Positions 1 to 6,121 of a DNA stretch of 7,584 bases are shown here, piece by piece. The stretch is taken from assembly GCA_009924725.1 (NCBI GenBank), contig RFRA01000047.1, positions 1 through 7,584 of the forward strand, written 5' to 3'. The notes under the pieces were generated by a model that was given only the letters and a program-made list of their open reading frames with translations, made no database searches and was not told the origin of the DNA. This DNA is from Actinomycetota bacterium. Its GTDB lineage: Bacteria; Actinomycetota; Actinomycetes; Nanopelagicales; Nanopelagicaceae. Position 1 is the first letter of the stretch; each line of letters begins with the position of its first letter. The position numbers and the translations under genes were made by a program.

Positions 1-185
1 AGATGCATTAATCCACCGTGAGTTAATGCGACAGTAATTAATCGATACCACTCGTTACTGTATTGCAAATAATCTCGGCCAGGCAAAAGCAATTGAAGTT
101 GTAAATCAGGAATTAATTGTTGCGCCAAATAAGCAGCACAAATAATTAAAATTAACGCATTAGTTGCAGTGCGTTTATTTAACAA
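1..185 (-). CDS. Rhomboid-family intramembrane serine protease, N-terminal part (cut by the window edge)
   Basis: Reading the minus strand from a TTG codon at 185 gives 61 open residues up to the window edge. A hydrophobic stretch at about residues 10-22 (ALILIICAAYLAQ) looks like the first membrane segment. It is followed by a polar loop and then the segment EWYRLITVALTHGGLMHL. This resembles the start of the rhomboid core, in which a W-R pair precedes a helix carrying two histidines; H56 and H61 have the same five-residue spacing as H145 and H150 of E. coli GlpG. Rhomboids cleave membrane-protein substrates inside the bilayer. The catalytic GxSG serine and the histidine would lie beyond the edge, so activity cannot be judged. 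The start is uncertain: no ATG or GTG is in frame, and the options are TTG at 185 or a rarer ATT at 197 overlapping the ppiA stop. The gene lies 11 nt after ppiA and is probably co-transcribed. A rhomboid gene after ppiA is common in actinobacteria. Confidence 0.8.
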   Translation of the reverse strand, partial: MLNKRTATNALILIICAAYLAQQLIPDLQLQLLLPGRDYLQYSNEWYRLITVALTHGGLMH

Positions 186-196
186 GGCAAAATAAA

Positions 197-706
197 TTAA
201 GCGACAGTTATTGAATTAATTTTAATTGGAGTAACTGGGCGATCTTGCGCACCAGTCTTTGTGGTAGCAATTGCATCTACAACCGCTTGACTTGTGGCAT
301 CTTTAACTTCACCAAAGATGCTGTGCTTGCGATTTAACCAAGTAGTTGGTGCAACAGTGATAAAGAATTGTGAACCGTTGGTTCCTGGACCTGAATTAGC
401 CATCGCTAGGATATATGGACGATCAAAAGTTAATTCGCCGTGGAATTCATCAGCAAACTTGTAACCTGGGCCGCCAGTGCCTTGACCTAGTGGATCTCCA
501 CCTTGAATCATGAAACCATCAATAACGCGGTGGAAAACTGTGCCGTCGTAAAGATTGGCAGTTGATTTTTCACCAGTGCGTGGGTCAACCCATTCGCGAG
601 CACCGGTTGCAAGTTCTACAAAGTTTGCAACTGTCTTTGGTGCATGATCAGGAAAAAGTTCAACAACAATGTCGCCCATAGTTGTGTGCAGTGTTGCTGT
701 TGTCAT
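197..706 (-). CDS. ppiA: Cytoplasmic peptidyl-prolyl cis-trans isomerase (cyclophilin type)
   Basis: This 169-residue protein is a single complete cyclophilin domain and catalyses cis-trans isomerisation of X-Pro bonds during protein folding. The visible active-site signatures are FHR at 58-60 (R60 matches the catalytic arginine), FMIQGGD at 65-71, MANSGPGTNGSQFFI at 102-116 (Q113, F115) and WLNRKHSIFG at 123-132. W123 matches the tryptophan of cyclosporin-binding cyclophilins, and H128 is the conserved histidine. There is no signal peptide or membrane segment, so the enzyme should be cytoplasmic. The ATG at 706 is well supported because an AAGGA Shine-Dalgarno ends 8 nt upstream. The gene lies 52 nt downstream of tRNA-Ala and 11 nt upstream of the rhomboid-like gene. 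Its place near gyrA matches the actinobacterial ppiA location. Length and residues are normal for the family. The fold assignment is secure; the symbol rests on family and position. Confidence 0.96.
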   Translation of the reverse strand: MTTATLHTTMGDIVVELFPDHAPKTVANFVELATGAREWVDPRTGEKSTANLYDGTVFHRVIDGFMIQGGDPLGQGTGGPGYKFADEFHGELTFDRPYILAMANSGPGTNGSQFFITVAPTTWLNRKHSIFGEVKDATSQAVVDAIATTKTGAQDRPVTPIKINSITVA

Positions 707-714
707 TTTATTTT

Positions 715-719
715 TCCTT
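715..719 (-). promoter_or_regulatory. Ribosome binding site of ppiA
   Basis: The minus-strand sequence AAGGA lies 8 nt upstream of the ATG at 706, within an A-rich stretch. This is the expected spacing for a Shine-Dalgarno site and fixes the start of the cyclophilin gene. Confidence 0.7.
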
Positions 720-758
720 TTCGTATTTATAAATAGGTGCGTAAAAGAGTTACTTGAG

Positions 759-831
759 TGGAGACCAGGGGAATCGAACCCCTAACCCCCGCCTTGCAAA
801 GGCGGTGCTCTACCAATTGAGCTAGGTCCCC
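759..831 (-). tRNA. tRNA-Ala (anticodon TGC)
   Basis: The minus strand folds into a complete 73-nt cloverleaf. Acceptor arm GGGGACC pairs with GGTCTCC, D stem GCTC with GAGC, anticodon stem CCGCC with GGCGG around loop TTTGCAA, and T stem AGGGG with CCCCT around TTCGATT. The discriminator base is A. The anticodon TGC reads alanine codons. Position 3 is G and position 70 is U, giving the G3:U70 wobble pair that alanyl-tRNA synthetase recognises, which independently confirms the identity. The 3' CCA is not encoded (the next bases are CTC), so it must be added after transcription. The gene lies 15 nt after tRNA-Ile and probably shares its transcript. Confidence 0.98.
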
Positions 832-846
832 GTGTTGAGCGGGGGG

Positions 847-921
847 TGGGCCTAGATGGACTCGAACCATCGACCTCTTCCTTATCAGGGAAGCGCTCTA
901 ACCAGGCTGAGCTATAGGCCC
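847..921 (-). tRNA. tRNA-Ile (anticodon GAT)
   Basis: The minus strand folds into a complete 75-nt cloverleaf. Acceptor GGGCCTA pairs with TAGGCCC, D stem GCTC with GAGC around a 10-nt loop, anticodon stem CTTCC with GGAAG around CTGATAA, variable loop AGGTC, and T stem GATGG with CCATC around TTCGAGT. The discriminator is A. The anticodon GAT reads isoleucine codons ATC and ATT. A run of six C follows the discriminator, so a full CCA end is not encoded. The gene sits 75 nt downstream of gyrA. An Ile-Ala tRNA pair directly after gyrA is a known actinobacterial arrangement; in many other bacteria the same pair lies in the rRNA spacer. I see no convincing dedicated promoter in the gap to gyrA. 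Confidence 0.98.
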
Positions 922-996
922 GCAAATAATGGATTTATCTGCGGTAAGCGCCAAAGGTTACCCCGAAGTCGCCACTTAACCAAAACTCGTGCGTAT

Positions 997-3492
997 CTAA
1001 GCAGGTTCGGCTGGAGAAGTCGCCCCTGATTCCTCGGGGTTACAAGTTACGGATAAGAGTTGGGTGCCTTCGTCAAGGTTGACTAGGCGAACCCCCATAG
1101 AGTCACGACCGGTTTGGCGGACTTCAGCCGCTGGTGTGCGCATAACAGTGCCACCTGATGTGATGGCCAAGATTTCATCTTCGTTGCGTAGAACGAGTGC
1201 GCTAACTAGAGAGCCACGAGAATTTTCGTCGATCTTGGCGGCTTTAATTCCGATACCGCCGCGGCCTTGTAGGCGATATTCATCGAGCGGTGTCTTTTTG
1301 CCGTAACCACCATCAGTTGCAGTGAATACAAAAGTGTCGCCGGCATGTTGGGCAGTAATGCGCGCCATTGTTAATAGTTCATCATCTGCGCGGAATTTCA
1401 TGCCAATTACACCGCTTGTTGATCGACCCATTGGGCGAAGTGATTCATCATCGACTGCAAAACGAACCGACATAGCTTTTTTAGATACTAGTAATAGTTC
1501 ATCGCCAGCATCAACCAGAGCAGCGCTAACCACTTCGTCGTCACCCTTTAGTGCAATTGCGATTAAGCCACCAGCGCGTGGTGAGTCATATTCAATCAGT
1601 GCGCTCTTTTTAATTAAACCGGCTTTAGTTGCTAGAACTAAGTGAGGTGCAGCAAGGTAATCTTTAATTGAGAGAACTTGCGCGATGGTTTCCTCTGGTT
1701 TAAATGCCAACAAGTTAGCAACATGTTGACCGCGGGCATCGCGACCAGCATCAGGTAGTTCATGAACTTTCGCGCGATAAACCCGACCTTGATTGGTAAA
1801 GAACAATAACCAATCGTGAGTTGAGGCAACAAAGAAATGATCGACTACATCGTCTTGTTTAAGTGAAGCGCCTTTAACTCCGCGACCACCACGACGTTGA
1901 GAACGATATAAATCGGCCATAGTGCGCTTGGCATAACCACCACGTGTAATTGTCACAACGACATCTTGATCTGGAATTAAATCTTCGGCTGAGAAGTCAC
2001 CTTCACTGGCCACAATTTGAGAACGGCGATCATCGCCGAATTTAGCAACAACTTCAGCTAACTCGGTTGCAATAATTTCGCGCTGTTTTTCTGGGCTGAT
2101 TAAAATTGCATTTAACTCAATTATTTCAGCCATCAAAGTGTCGTACTCATCATTGATCTTCTGGCGCTCAAGGGCGGCGATGCGACGCAACTGCATATCA
2201 AGAATTGCGTTAGCTTGAATTTCATCAACATCAAGTAATTTCATTAAACCAGTGCGGGCTTCTTCAGGTGTGGTCGAAGCACGAATCAAGGCAATGACTG
2301 CATCCAGCGCATCTAGTGCCTTTAGATACCCTTGCAAGATATGTGCGCGTCGCTCTTTTTCAACTAAGCGATATTTGGTTCGGCGAACAATTACCTCTAC
2401 TTGATGATCAATGTAGTACTTAATGAATTCATCAAGACGAAGTGTGCGCGGAACACCGTCAACAAGTGCCAACATATTGGCGCCGAAAGTGTCTTGAAGT
2501 TGAGTCTGCTTGTATAGGTTATTCAAAACAACTTTTGGAATAGCCGCGTTTTGTAAAACAATTACTAGACGTTGGCCTAGGCGCTCGTTGCCTTCGTCGC
2601 GCACGTCGGCGATGCCTTTAATTTTTCCATCTTTAACAAGTTCGGCGATTTTCAAAGCTAAATTATCTGGGTTAACTTGGTAAGGAAGTTCGGTTACCAC
2701 TAAGCAGGTGCGCTTATTAATTTCTTCGACTTGAACAACCGCGCGCATCGTAATTGAACCGCGACCGGTGCGATATGCCGATTCAATTCCGGTGCGACCG
2801 ACAATTAAAGCTTTGGTTGGAAAGTCTGGGCCTTTAACAATTTTCATTAGTTGTTCTAGAAGTTCATCAGATTTCGCTTCTGGGTGAGCCAGCGCCCAGG
2901 CCACACCTTCGCCAATTTCGCGCAAGTTGTGTGGCGGAATATTTGTGGCCATGCCAACAGCGATACCGGCGCTTCCATTAACTAGTAAGTTTGGAAAGCG
3001 TGAGGGTAAAACATTTGGTTCTTGTGAACGACCATCGTAGTTAGGTGAAAAATCAACCGTATCTTCATCAATATCGCGCATCATTTCCATAGCGATATGG
3101 GAAAGGCGTGCTTCGGTATAACGCATAGCCGCGGCAGGATCGTTACCTGGTGAACCAAAGTTTCCGTTGCCATCTACTAATGGATAACGGAGTGACCAGT
3201 GTTGAGCTAATCGAACAACTGCGTCGTAAATAGCGGTGTCACCGTGTGGGTGGTAATTACCCATTACATCACCGACGATACGAGAGGACTTGTAGTAGCC
3301 CTTATCTGGGCGATAACCAGCGTCATACATTGCGTACAGAACGCGGCGATGAACTGGCTTTAAACCATCGCGGATATCAGGCAGGGCACGGCCAACAATG
3401 ACCGACATTGCATAATCTAAATATGAACGCGCCATTTCGACCTGTAGGTCGACGGATTCTTGACGGTCGTAGTCTTTTCTTATCTCATCCAT
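997..3492 (-). CDS. gyrA: DNA gyrase subunit A
   Basis: This is a complete 831-residue GyrA, the breakage-reunion subunit of the A2B2 gyrase that introduces negative supercoils ahead of the replication fork. The N-terminal winged-helix and tower region carries the catalytic tyrosine, Y125, in AAMRYTEARL. The quinolone-determining region reads HPHGDTAIYD at 81-90, with T86 at the E. coli S83 position and D90 at the D87 position. Long helices at about 360-480 form the coiled-coil tail and C-gate. The C-terminal beta-pinwheel starts at about 508 with the canonical GyrA box QRRGGRG at 532-538. Repeated blade signatures follow (TNQGRVYR, TKAGLIKKS, TDGGYGKKT, TSGGTVMRT). The tail is short and acidic to neutral. 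Size and order are normal, and no intein interrupts it. The ATG follows the gyrB TAA with no spacer and has no clear Shine-Dalgarno, so translation is probably coupled to gyrB. Confidence 0.99.
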   Translation of the reverse strand: MDEIRKDYDRQESVDLQVEMARSYLDYAMSVIVGRALPDIRDGLKPVHRRVLYAMYDAGYRPDKGYYKSSRIVGDVMGNYHPHGDTAIYDAVVRLAQHWSLRYPLVDGNGNFGSPGNDPAAAMRYTEARLSHIAMEMMRDIDEDTVDFSPNYDGRSQEPNVLPSRFPNLLVNGSAGIAVGMATNIPPHNLREIGEGVAWALAHPEAKSDELLEQLMKIVKGPDFPTKALIVGRTGIESAYRTGRGSITMRAVVQVEEINKRTCLVVTELPYQVNPDNLALKIAELVKDGKIKGIADVRDEGNERLGQRLVIVLQNAAIPKVVLNNLYKQTQLQDTFGANMLALVDGVPRTLRLDEFIKYYIDHQVEVIVRRTKYRLVEKERRAHILQGYLKALDALDAVIALIRASTTPEEARTGLMKLLDVDEIQANAILDMQLRRIAALERQKINDEYDTLMAEIIELNAILISPEKQREIIATELAEVVAKFGDDRRSQIVASEGDFSAEDLIPDQDVVVTITRGGYAKRTMADLYRSQRRGGRGVKGASLKQDDVVDHFFVASTHDWLLFFTNQGRVYRAKVHELPDAGRDARGQHVANLLAFKPEETIAQVLSIKDYLAAPHLVLATKAGLIKKSALIEYDSPRAGGLIAIALKGDDEVVSAALVDAGDELLLVSKKAMSVRFAVDDESLRPMGRSTSGVIGMKFRADDELLTMARITAQHAGDTFVFTATDGGYGKKTPLDEYRLQGRGGIGIKAAKIDENSRGSLVSALVLRNEDEILAITSGGTVMRTPAAEVRQTGRDSMGVRLVNLDEGTQLLSVTCNPEESGATSPAEPA

Positions 3493-5454
3493 TTAAATAT
3501 CCAAAAATCTAACGTCTTTGGCGTTGCGTTGAATAAATGAGCGACGCGGTTCAACATCCTCACCCATTAAGACTGAGAACAAATCATCCGCGGCGGCTGC
3601 ATCATCGAGAGTTACTTTGATTAAAACGCGATGTTCAGGATCCATGGTGGTGTCCCAAAGTTCTTTAGCTGGCATTTCGCCTAAACCTTTGAAGCGTTGA
3701 ATGCCGTCTTCTTTTGGCAGACGCTTACCGGCATCGATGCCGATCTTAATCATTCCATCTCGTTCACGATCAGAGAATGCATATTGAACCGGCTCTTTGC
3801 CACCCCATTTTAATTTGTAAAGGGGTGGTTGGGCTAAGTAAACAAAACCGCCTTCAATAAGAGGTTTCATAAAACGGAAAAGTAAAGTTAGTAAAAGAGT
3901 ACGGATATGTTGACCGTCAACATCGGCATCAGCCATCAAAATAATTTTGTGGTACCGCAAGTTAGCCACATCAAAGTCGTCATGAATTCCGGTGCCGAGT
4001 GCGGTAATTAACGCTTGCACTTCATTGTTTTGTAGCACCCGATCAATACGAGCTTTTTCGACATTTAGAATCTTTCCACGGATTGGTAGAACTGCTTGGT
4101 TGCGCGAGTCGCGACCACCTTTAGTTGAACCACCTGCAGAGTCACCTTCGACAATATAAAGCTCGCACTTTTCTGGGTCAGTCCATTGGCAATCCGCTAA
4201 CTTGCCAGGCATACCGCGGCCTTCTAATAAACCTTTGCGGCTACGAGACAGGTCGCGCGCTTTGCGAGCAGCAACACGTGCTGCTGCGGCATCAATACTC
4301 TTGCGAACAATTTCCTTACCTTCGGCTGGGTTTTGCTCAAACCAAGTAGTTAAAGCCTCGTTTACGCACTTTTGGGTAAATGATTTAGCTTCAGTGTTTC
4401 CGAGTTTAGTTTTAGTTTGACCTTCAAATTGTGGCTCAGCTAATTTAATTGAGACGATGGCAGTTAAACCTTCGCGCACATCGTCACCAGTTAAGCGATC
4501 TTCTTTCTTTTTAATAAATCCTTGATCTTCGCCAAATTTATTTACGATGGAAGTAAGAGCAGTTCGGAAGCCTTCTTCGTGTGCGCCACCCTCGTGGGTA
4601 TTAATGGTATTTGCAAAAGTATAAACTGACTCCGAGAAACCGGCATTCCATTGCATTGCGATTTCTAGTGACATACGTGCTTTTTTATCTTCGTTCTCAA
4701 TAAAAATAATTGATTTATGGGTTTCGCCGCGAGTGGTATTTAAATGTTTAACAAAATCAGCAATACCACCGTCAAATTTATAAACTACTCGCAGTTGCTC
4801 GCCTTTTTCATCAACATGTCCGGCGCGATCATCAGTCAAGGTAATAGTTAGACCGCGATTTAAAAATGCCATTTCGCGAAAACGGGTAGATAAAATTTCA
4901 AATGAGAAATCAGTGGTGTCAAAAATTTCAACCGACGGCCAGAACTGAACTGTAGTTCCGGTTGTTGTTGCGGCCGCACCTTTAGCAACTGGCGCAGTTG
5001 GAACTCCTAATTTATAAGATTGGGTCCAGGTGAACCCATCACGTAAAACTGTTACAGCTAAATCGGTGCTGAGTGCGTTTACAACTGAAATACCAACGCC
5101 GTGTAGTCCGCCAGATACTGAGTAACCACCATCGCCGAATTTTCCGCCGGCGTGCAGAACTGTTAAAACAACTTCAAGGGCTGGTTTCTTTTCGACTGGA
5201 TGCATATCAACTGGAATTCCGCGCCCGTTATCAATTACTTTCACGCTACCATCGGCCATTAAAGTGACATTAATTTCAGTACAAACTCCAGCTAAAGCTT
5301 CATCGACTGAGTTATCTACAACCTCATAAACCAGGTGGTGGAGGCCGCGCTCGCCGGTGGATCCGATATACATACCGGGGCGTTTGCGAACCGCCTCAAG
5401 CCCCTCAAGGACGGTGATCGCGCTGGCGTCGTAATTGCCCGACTTTTCGACCAC
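3493..5454 (-). CDS. gyrB: DNA gyrase subunit B
   Basis: This is a complete 653-residue GyrB, the ATPase and metal-binding half of gyrase. The N-terminal GHKL ATPase shows the general-base glutamate E44 and the magnesium-binding N48 in VYEVVDNSVDEA, then DNGRG at 75-79 and SGGLHGVG at 114-121 (ATP lid). The transducer domain carries QTKTKLGN at 346-353, whose lysines match the ATP-sensing QTK loop. The TOPRIM domain has EGDSA at 436-440 (catalytic E436) and DADVDG at 509-514 (metal-binding aspartates). The C-terminal RFKGLGEM and the ending RNAKDVRFLDI closely resemble mycobacterial GyrB. The start is GTG at 5454, backed by a GAAGGAG site 8 nt upstream; an ATG at 5471 is out of frame. The gene is preceded by a 214-nt structured spacer, which suggests its own promoter, and abuts gyrA. 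Length fits actinobacterial GyrB without the long Mycobacterium-type insertion near residue 215. Confidence 0.99.
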   Translation of the reverse strand: MVEKSGNYDASAITVLEGLEAVRKRPGMYIGSTGERGLHHLVYEVVDNSVDEALAGVCTEINVTLMADGSVKVIDNGRGIPVDMHPVEKKPALEVVLTVLHAGGKFGDGGYSVSGGLHGVGISVVNALSTDLAVTVLRDGFTWTQSYKLGVPTAPVAKGAAATTTGTTVQFWPSVEIFDTTDFSFEILSTRFREMAFLNRGLTITLTDDRAGHVDEKGEQLRVVYKFDGGIADFVKHLNTTRGETHKSIIFIENEDKKARMSLEIAMQWNAGFSESVYTFANTINTHEGGAHEEGFRTALTSIVNKFGEDQGFIKKKEDRLTGDDVREGLTAIVSIKLAEPQFEGQTKTKLGNTEAKSFTQKCVNEALTTWFEQNPAEGKEIVRKSIDAAAARVAARKARDLSRSRKGLLEGRGMPGKLADCQWTDPEKCELYIVEGDSAGGSTKGGRDSRNQAVLPIRGKILNVEKARIDRVLQNNEVQALITALGTGIHDDFDVANLRYHKIILMADADVDGQHIRTLLLTLLFRFMKPLIEGGFVYLAQPPLYKLKWGGKEPVQYAFSDRERDGMIKIGIDAGKRLPKEDGIQRFKGLGEMPAKELWDTTMDPEHRVLIKVTLDDAAAADDLFSVLMGEDVEPRRSFIQRNAKDVRFLDI

Positions 5455-5462
5455 TGGTAAAG

Positions 5463-5469
5463 CTCCTTC
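5463..5469 (-). promoter_or_regulatory. Strong ribosome binding site of gyrB
   Basis: The minus-strand GAAGGAG ends 8 nt before the GTG at 5454. It is the best Shine-Dalgarno in the window and decides the gyrB start. The overlapping ATG at 5471 is in another frame and lies on top of this site. Confidence 0.85.
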
Positions 5470-5497
5470 ATATTCCTCAAGTGCCTGGCTGTAAAAT

Positions 5498-5511
5498 CGC
5501 CCTGAGGGGCG
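5498..5511 (-). promoter_or_regulatory. GC-rich hairpin in the gyrB leader, possible attenuator
   Basis: On the minus strand CGCCC and GGGCG form a perfect 5-bp stem with a CTCA loop, followed directly by ATTTT. It sits between the candidate gyrB promoter and the ribosome binding site. A GC stem followed by a short T run resembles a weak intrinsic terminator or attenuator. The stem is short and only four T follow, so it could equally be a simple RNA structure. No direct evidence of function is visible. Confidence 0.35.
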
Positions 5512-5540
5512 GCTAGGGATAAATCCCGTTGCTAATAGCC
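5511..5540 (-). repeat. Nested inverted repeats in the gyrB leader
   Basis: On the minus strand, outer arms GGCTA (5540-5536) and TAGCC (5515-5511) enclose inner arms GGGAT (5527-5523) and ATCCC (5520-5516) separated by TT. An 8-nt stretch on the 5' side is unpaired. The 3' segment can also pair with CTAGGAT at 5550-5544 (CTAGG with CCTAG), giving alternative folds that exclude each other. The arms are visible directly; a regulatory role is inference. Confidence 0.45.
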
Positions 5541-5543
5541 TTA

Positions 5544-5549
5544 ATCCTA
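5544..5549 (-). promoter_or_regulatory. Candidate gyrB promoter -10 element (TAGGAT)
   Basis: TAGGAT on the minus strand is a good actinobacterial -10 hexamer. It would place the transcription start near 5536-5537, about 82 nt upstream of the gyrB GTG. No convincing TTGACA-like -35 is found at 16-18 nt upstream (TAGATC at 17 nt). The call therefore rests on the -10 and on position alone. Gyrase promoters with weak elements are known for supercoiling control, but that is inference here. Confidence 0.3.
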
Positions 5550-5588
5550 GTGGTAAAAGCGATGTAGATCTAGCCGTTATTCGCCCTG

Positions 5589-5620
5589 TGGGTAGGTTTT
5601 AAGCGATCTTTAACTACCCA
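5589..5620. repeat. Inverted repeat TGGGTAG...CTACCCA in the dciA-gyrB spacer
   Basis: Perfect 7-bp arms lie at 5589-5595 and 5614-5620 with an 18-nt interior. On the minus strand the interior contains TTAA copies that can extend the stem as an imperfect hairpin. It is not followed by a T run on the minus strand, which argues against a terminator. It lies upstream of the TAGGAT candidate and could be an operator or protein-binding site, or have no function. Confidence 0.45.
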
Positions 5621-5637
5621 TTTAGGGTTCCTATTGG

Positions 5638-5670
5638 AAAAAGGCGAAAATCACCCTTTATTGGCGATTT
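5638..5670 (-). terminator. Weak candidate terminator after dciA
   Basis: Starting within the dciA stop codon on the minus strand, AAATCGCC can pair with GGTGATTT (8 bp including one G-U) around AATAAAG. Alternatively AAAGG(G)TGA can pair with TCGCCTTT around TTT. Either way a run of five T follows at 5642-5638. This would end the dnaN-recF-dciA transcript before gyrB. The stems are AT-rich and imperfect, so this is tentative. Confidence 0.3.
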
Positions 5671-6121
5671 AACCGAAAGTATCGCGAGGTCCGCGGGCAC
5701 CGCGGATTGTTCGCAGGCCCCGCTTCCAGGTTGGGCCCTGGGGGCCGATTATCGAGAGTTTTTCAACTAAAGCTCCGGGTGCGCTGGCTTGGAGTGAAGC
5801 TAAAACATCGTTGCTAATTAAATTTAATTGGGTTGCCCATGCAGTTGAAGAAGTTCTGATTGTTAAAACACCTTCAAGGATTGCAATTGGTTCGGTGTGC
5901 TCGGCAATTTCAGCGCCAACAATACTTTCCCAGTTAGCGAATAAGTTTCCTTCCGCAATTCCGCTTTGCCATTCACGATCTTGAATTAAATTTTTTAATA
6001 CATCACTAATTAATTGCGGGTCGGTTGGGTTTAGATTCACTTCACGTATAGGTTTCGGTTTTTTAATATAACCAGTTTTATAAGAGCTAAATAGATCTTT
6101 AGCTAGATCTCGTTTCGACAT
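5669..6121 (-). CDS. dciA: DciA-type (DUF721) replicative helicase operator
   Basis: This 150-residue protein belongs to the DUF721/DciA family, which in bacteria lacking DnaC or DnaI acts on the DnaB helicase and helps its loading at the origin. The N-terminal 30 residues are basic and poorly structured (KKPKP). The KH-like DUF721 core spans about 36-130, with W64 in FANWESIVG, the hydrophobic strand GVLTIRTSSTAWATQL at 84-99, and KLSIIGPQGP at 121-130. The ending TWKRG...GPRDTFG matches the conserved tail of actinobacterial members such as mycobacterial Rv0004. The ATG at 6121 directly follows the recF stop codon, with only a weak AGG 7 nt upstream of that stop-start junction. Translation is probably coupled to recF. 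Position between recF and gyrB is the standard actinobacterial location. The helicase role is known from family members and not shown here. Confidence 0.93.
   Translation of the reverse strand: MSKRDLAKDLFSSYKTGYIKKPKPIREVNLNPTDPQLISDVLKNLIQDREWQSGIAEGNLFANWESIVGAEIAEHTEPIAILEGVLTIRTSSTAWATQLNLISNDVLASLQASAPGALVEKLSIIGPQGPTWKRGLRTIRGARGPRDTFG

Noticed and set aside
724..735. 12-bp palindrome TATTTATAAATA containing TATAAA, as a ppiA promoter
   Set aside because: There is no acceptable -35 at 16-18 nt, and the start would fall on the Shine-Dalgarno. An AT-rich palindrome of this size between tRNA-Ala and ppiA can occur by chance.
926..954. TTGGCG and CATTAT at 17-nt spacing as a tRNA-Ile promoter
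   Set aside because: The -10 would be only 4 nt from the mature tRNA 5' end, placing the transcript start inside the tRNA.
956..981. Inverted repeat GGTTA...TAACC after gyrA as a terminator
   Set aside because: The stem is 5 bp with an overlapping AAGT/ACTT alternative and no T run follows on the minus strand, so a terminator is not supported. It could be a processing structure before tRNA-Ile.
1064..1645. Plus-strand open frames of 80 and 107 codons opposite gyrA
   Set aside because: They run antisense to well-conserved gyrA codons, show no recognisable domain and reflect codon bias of the real gene.
1638..1832. 64-codon minus-strand frame inside gyrA
   Set aside because: It overlaps gyrA in another frame on the same strand and has no family resemblance or independent start signal.
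4125..5267. Plus-strand open frames of 64-74 codons opposite gyrB
   Set aside because: All lie opposite conserved GyrB motifs and are shadows of that gene.
3493..5454. Possible intein in gyrB or gyrA
   Set aside because: Some actinobacterial gyrases carry inteins, but all motifs here are continuous and the protein lengths are normal.
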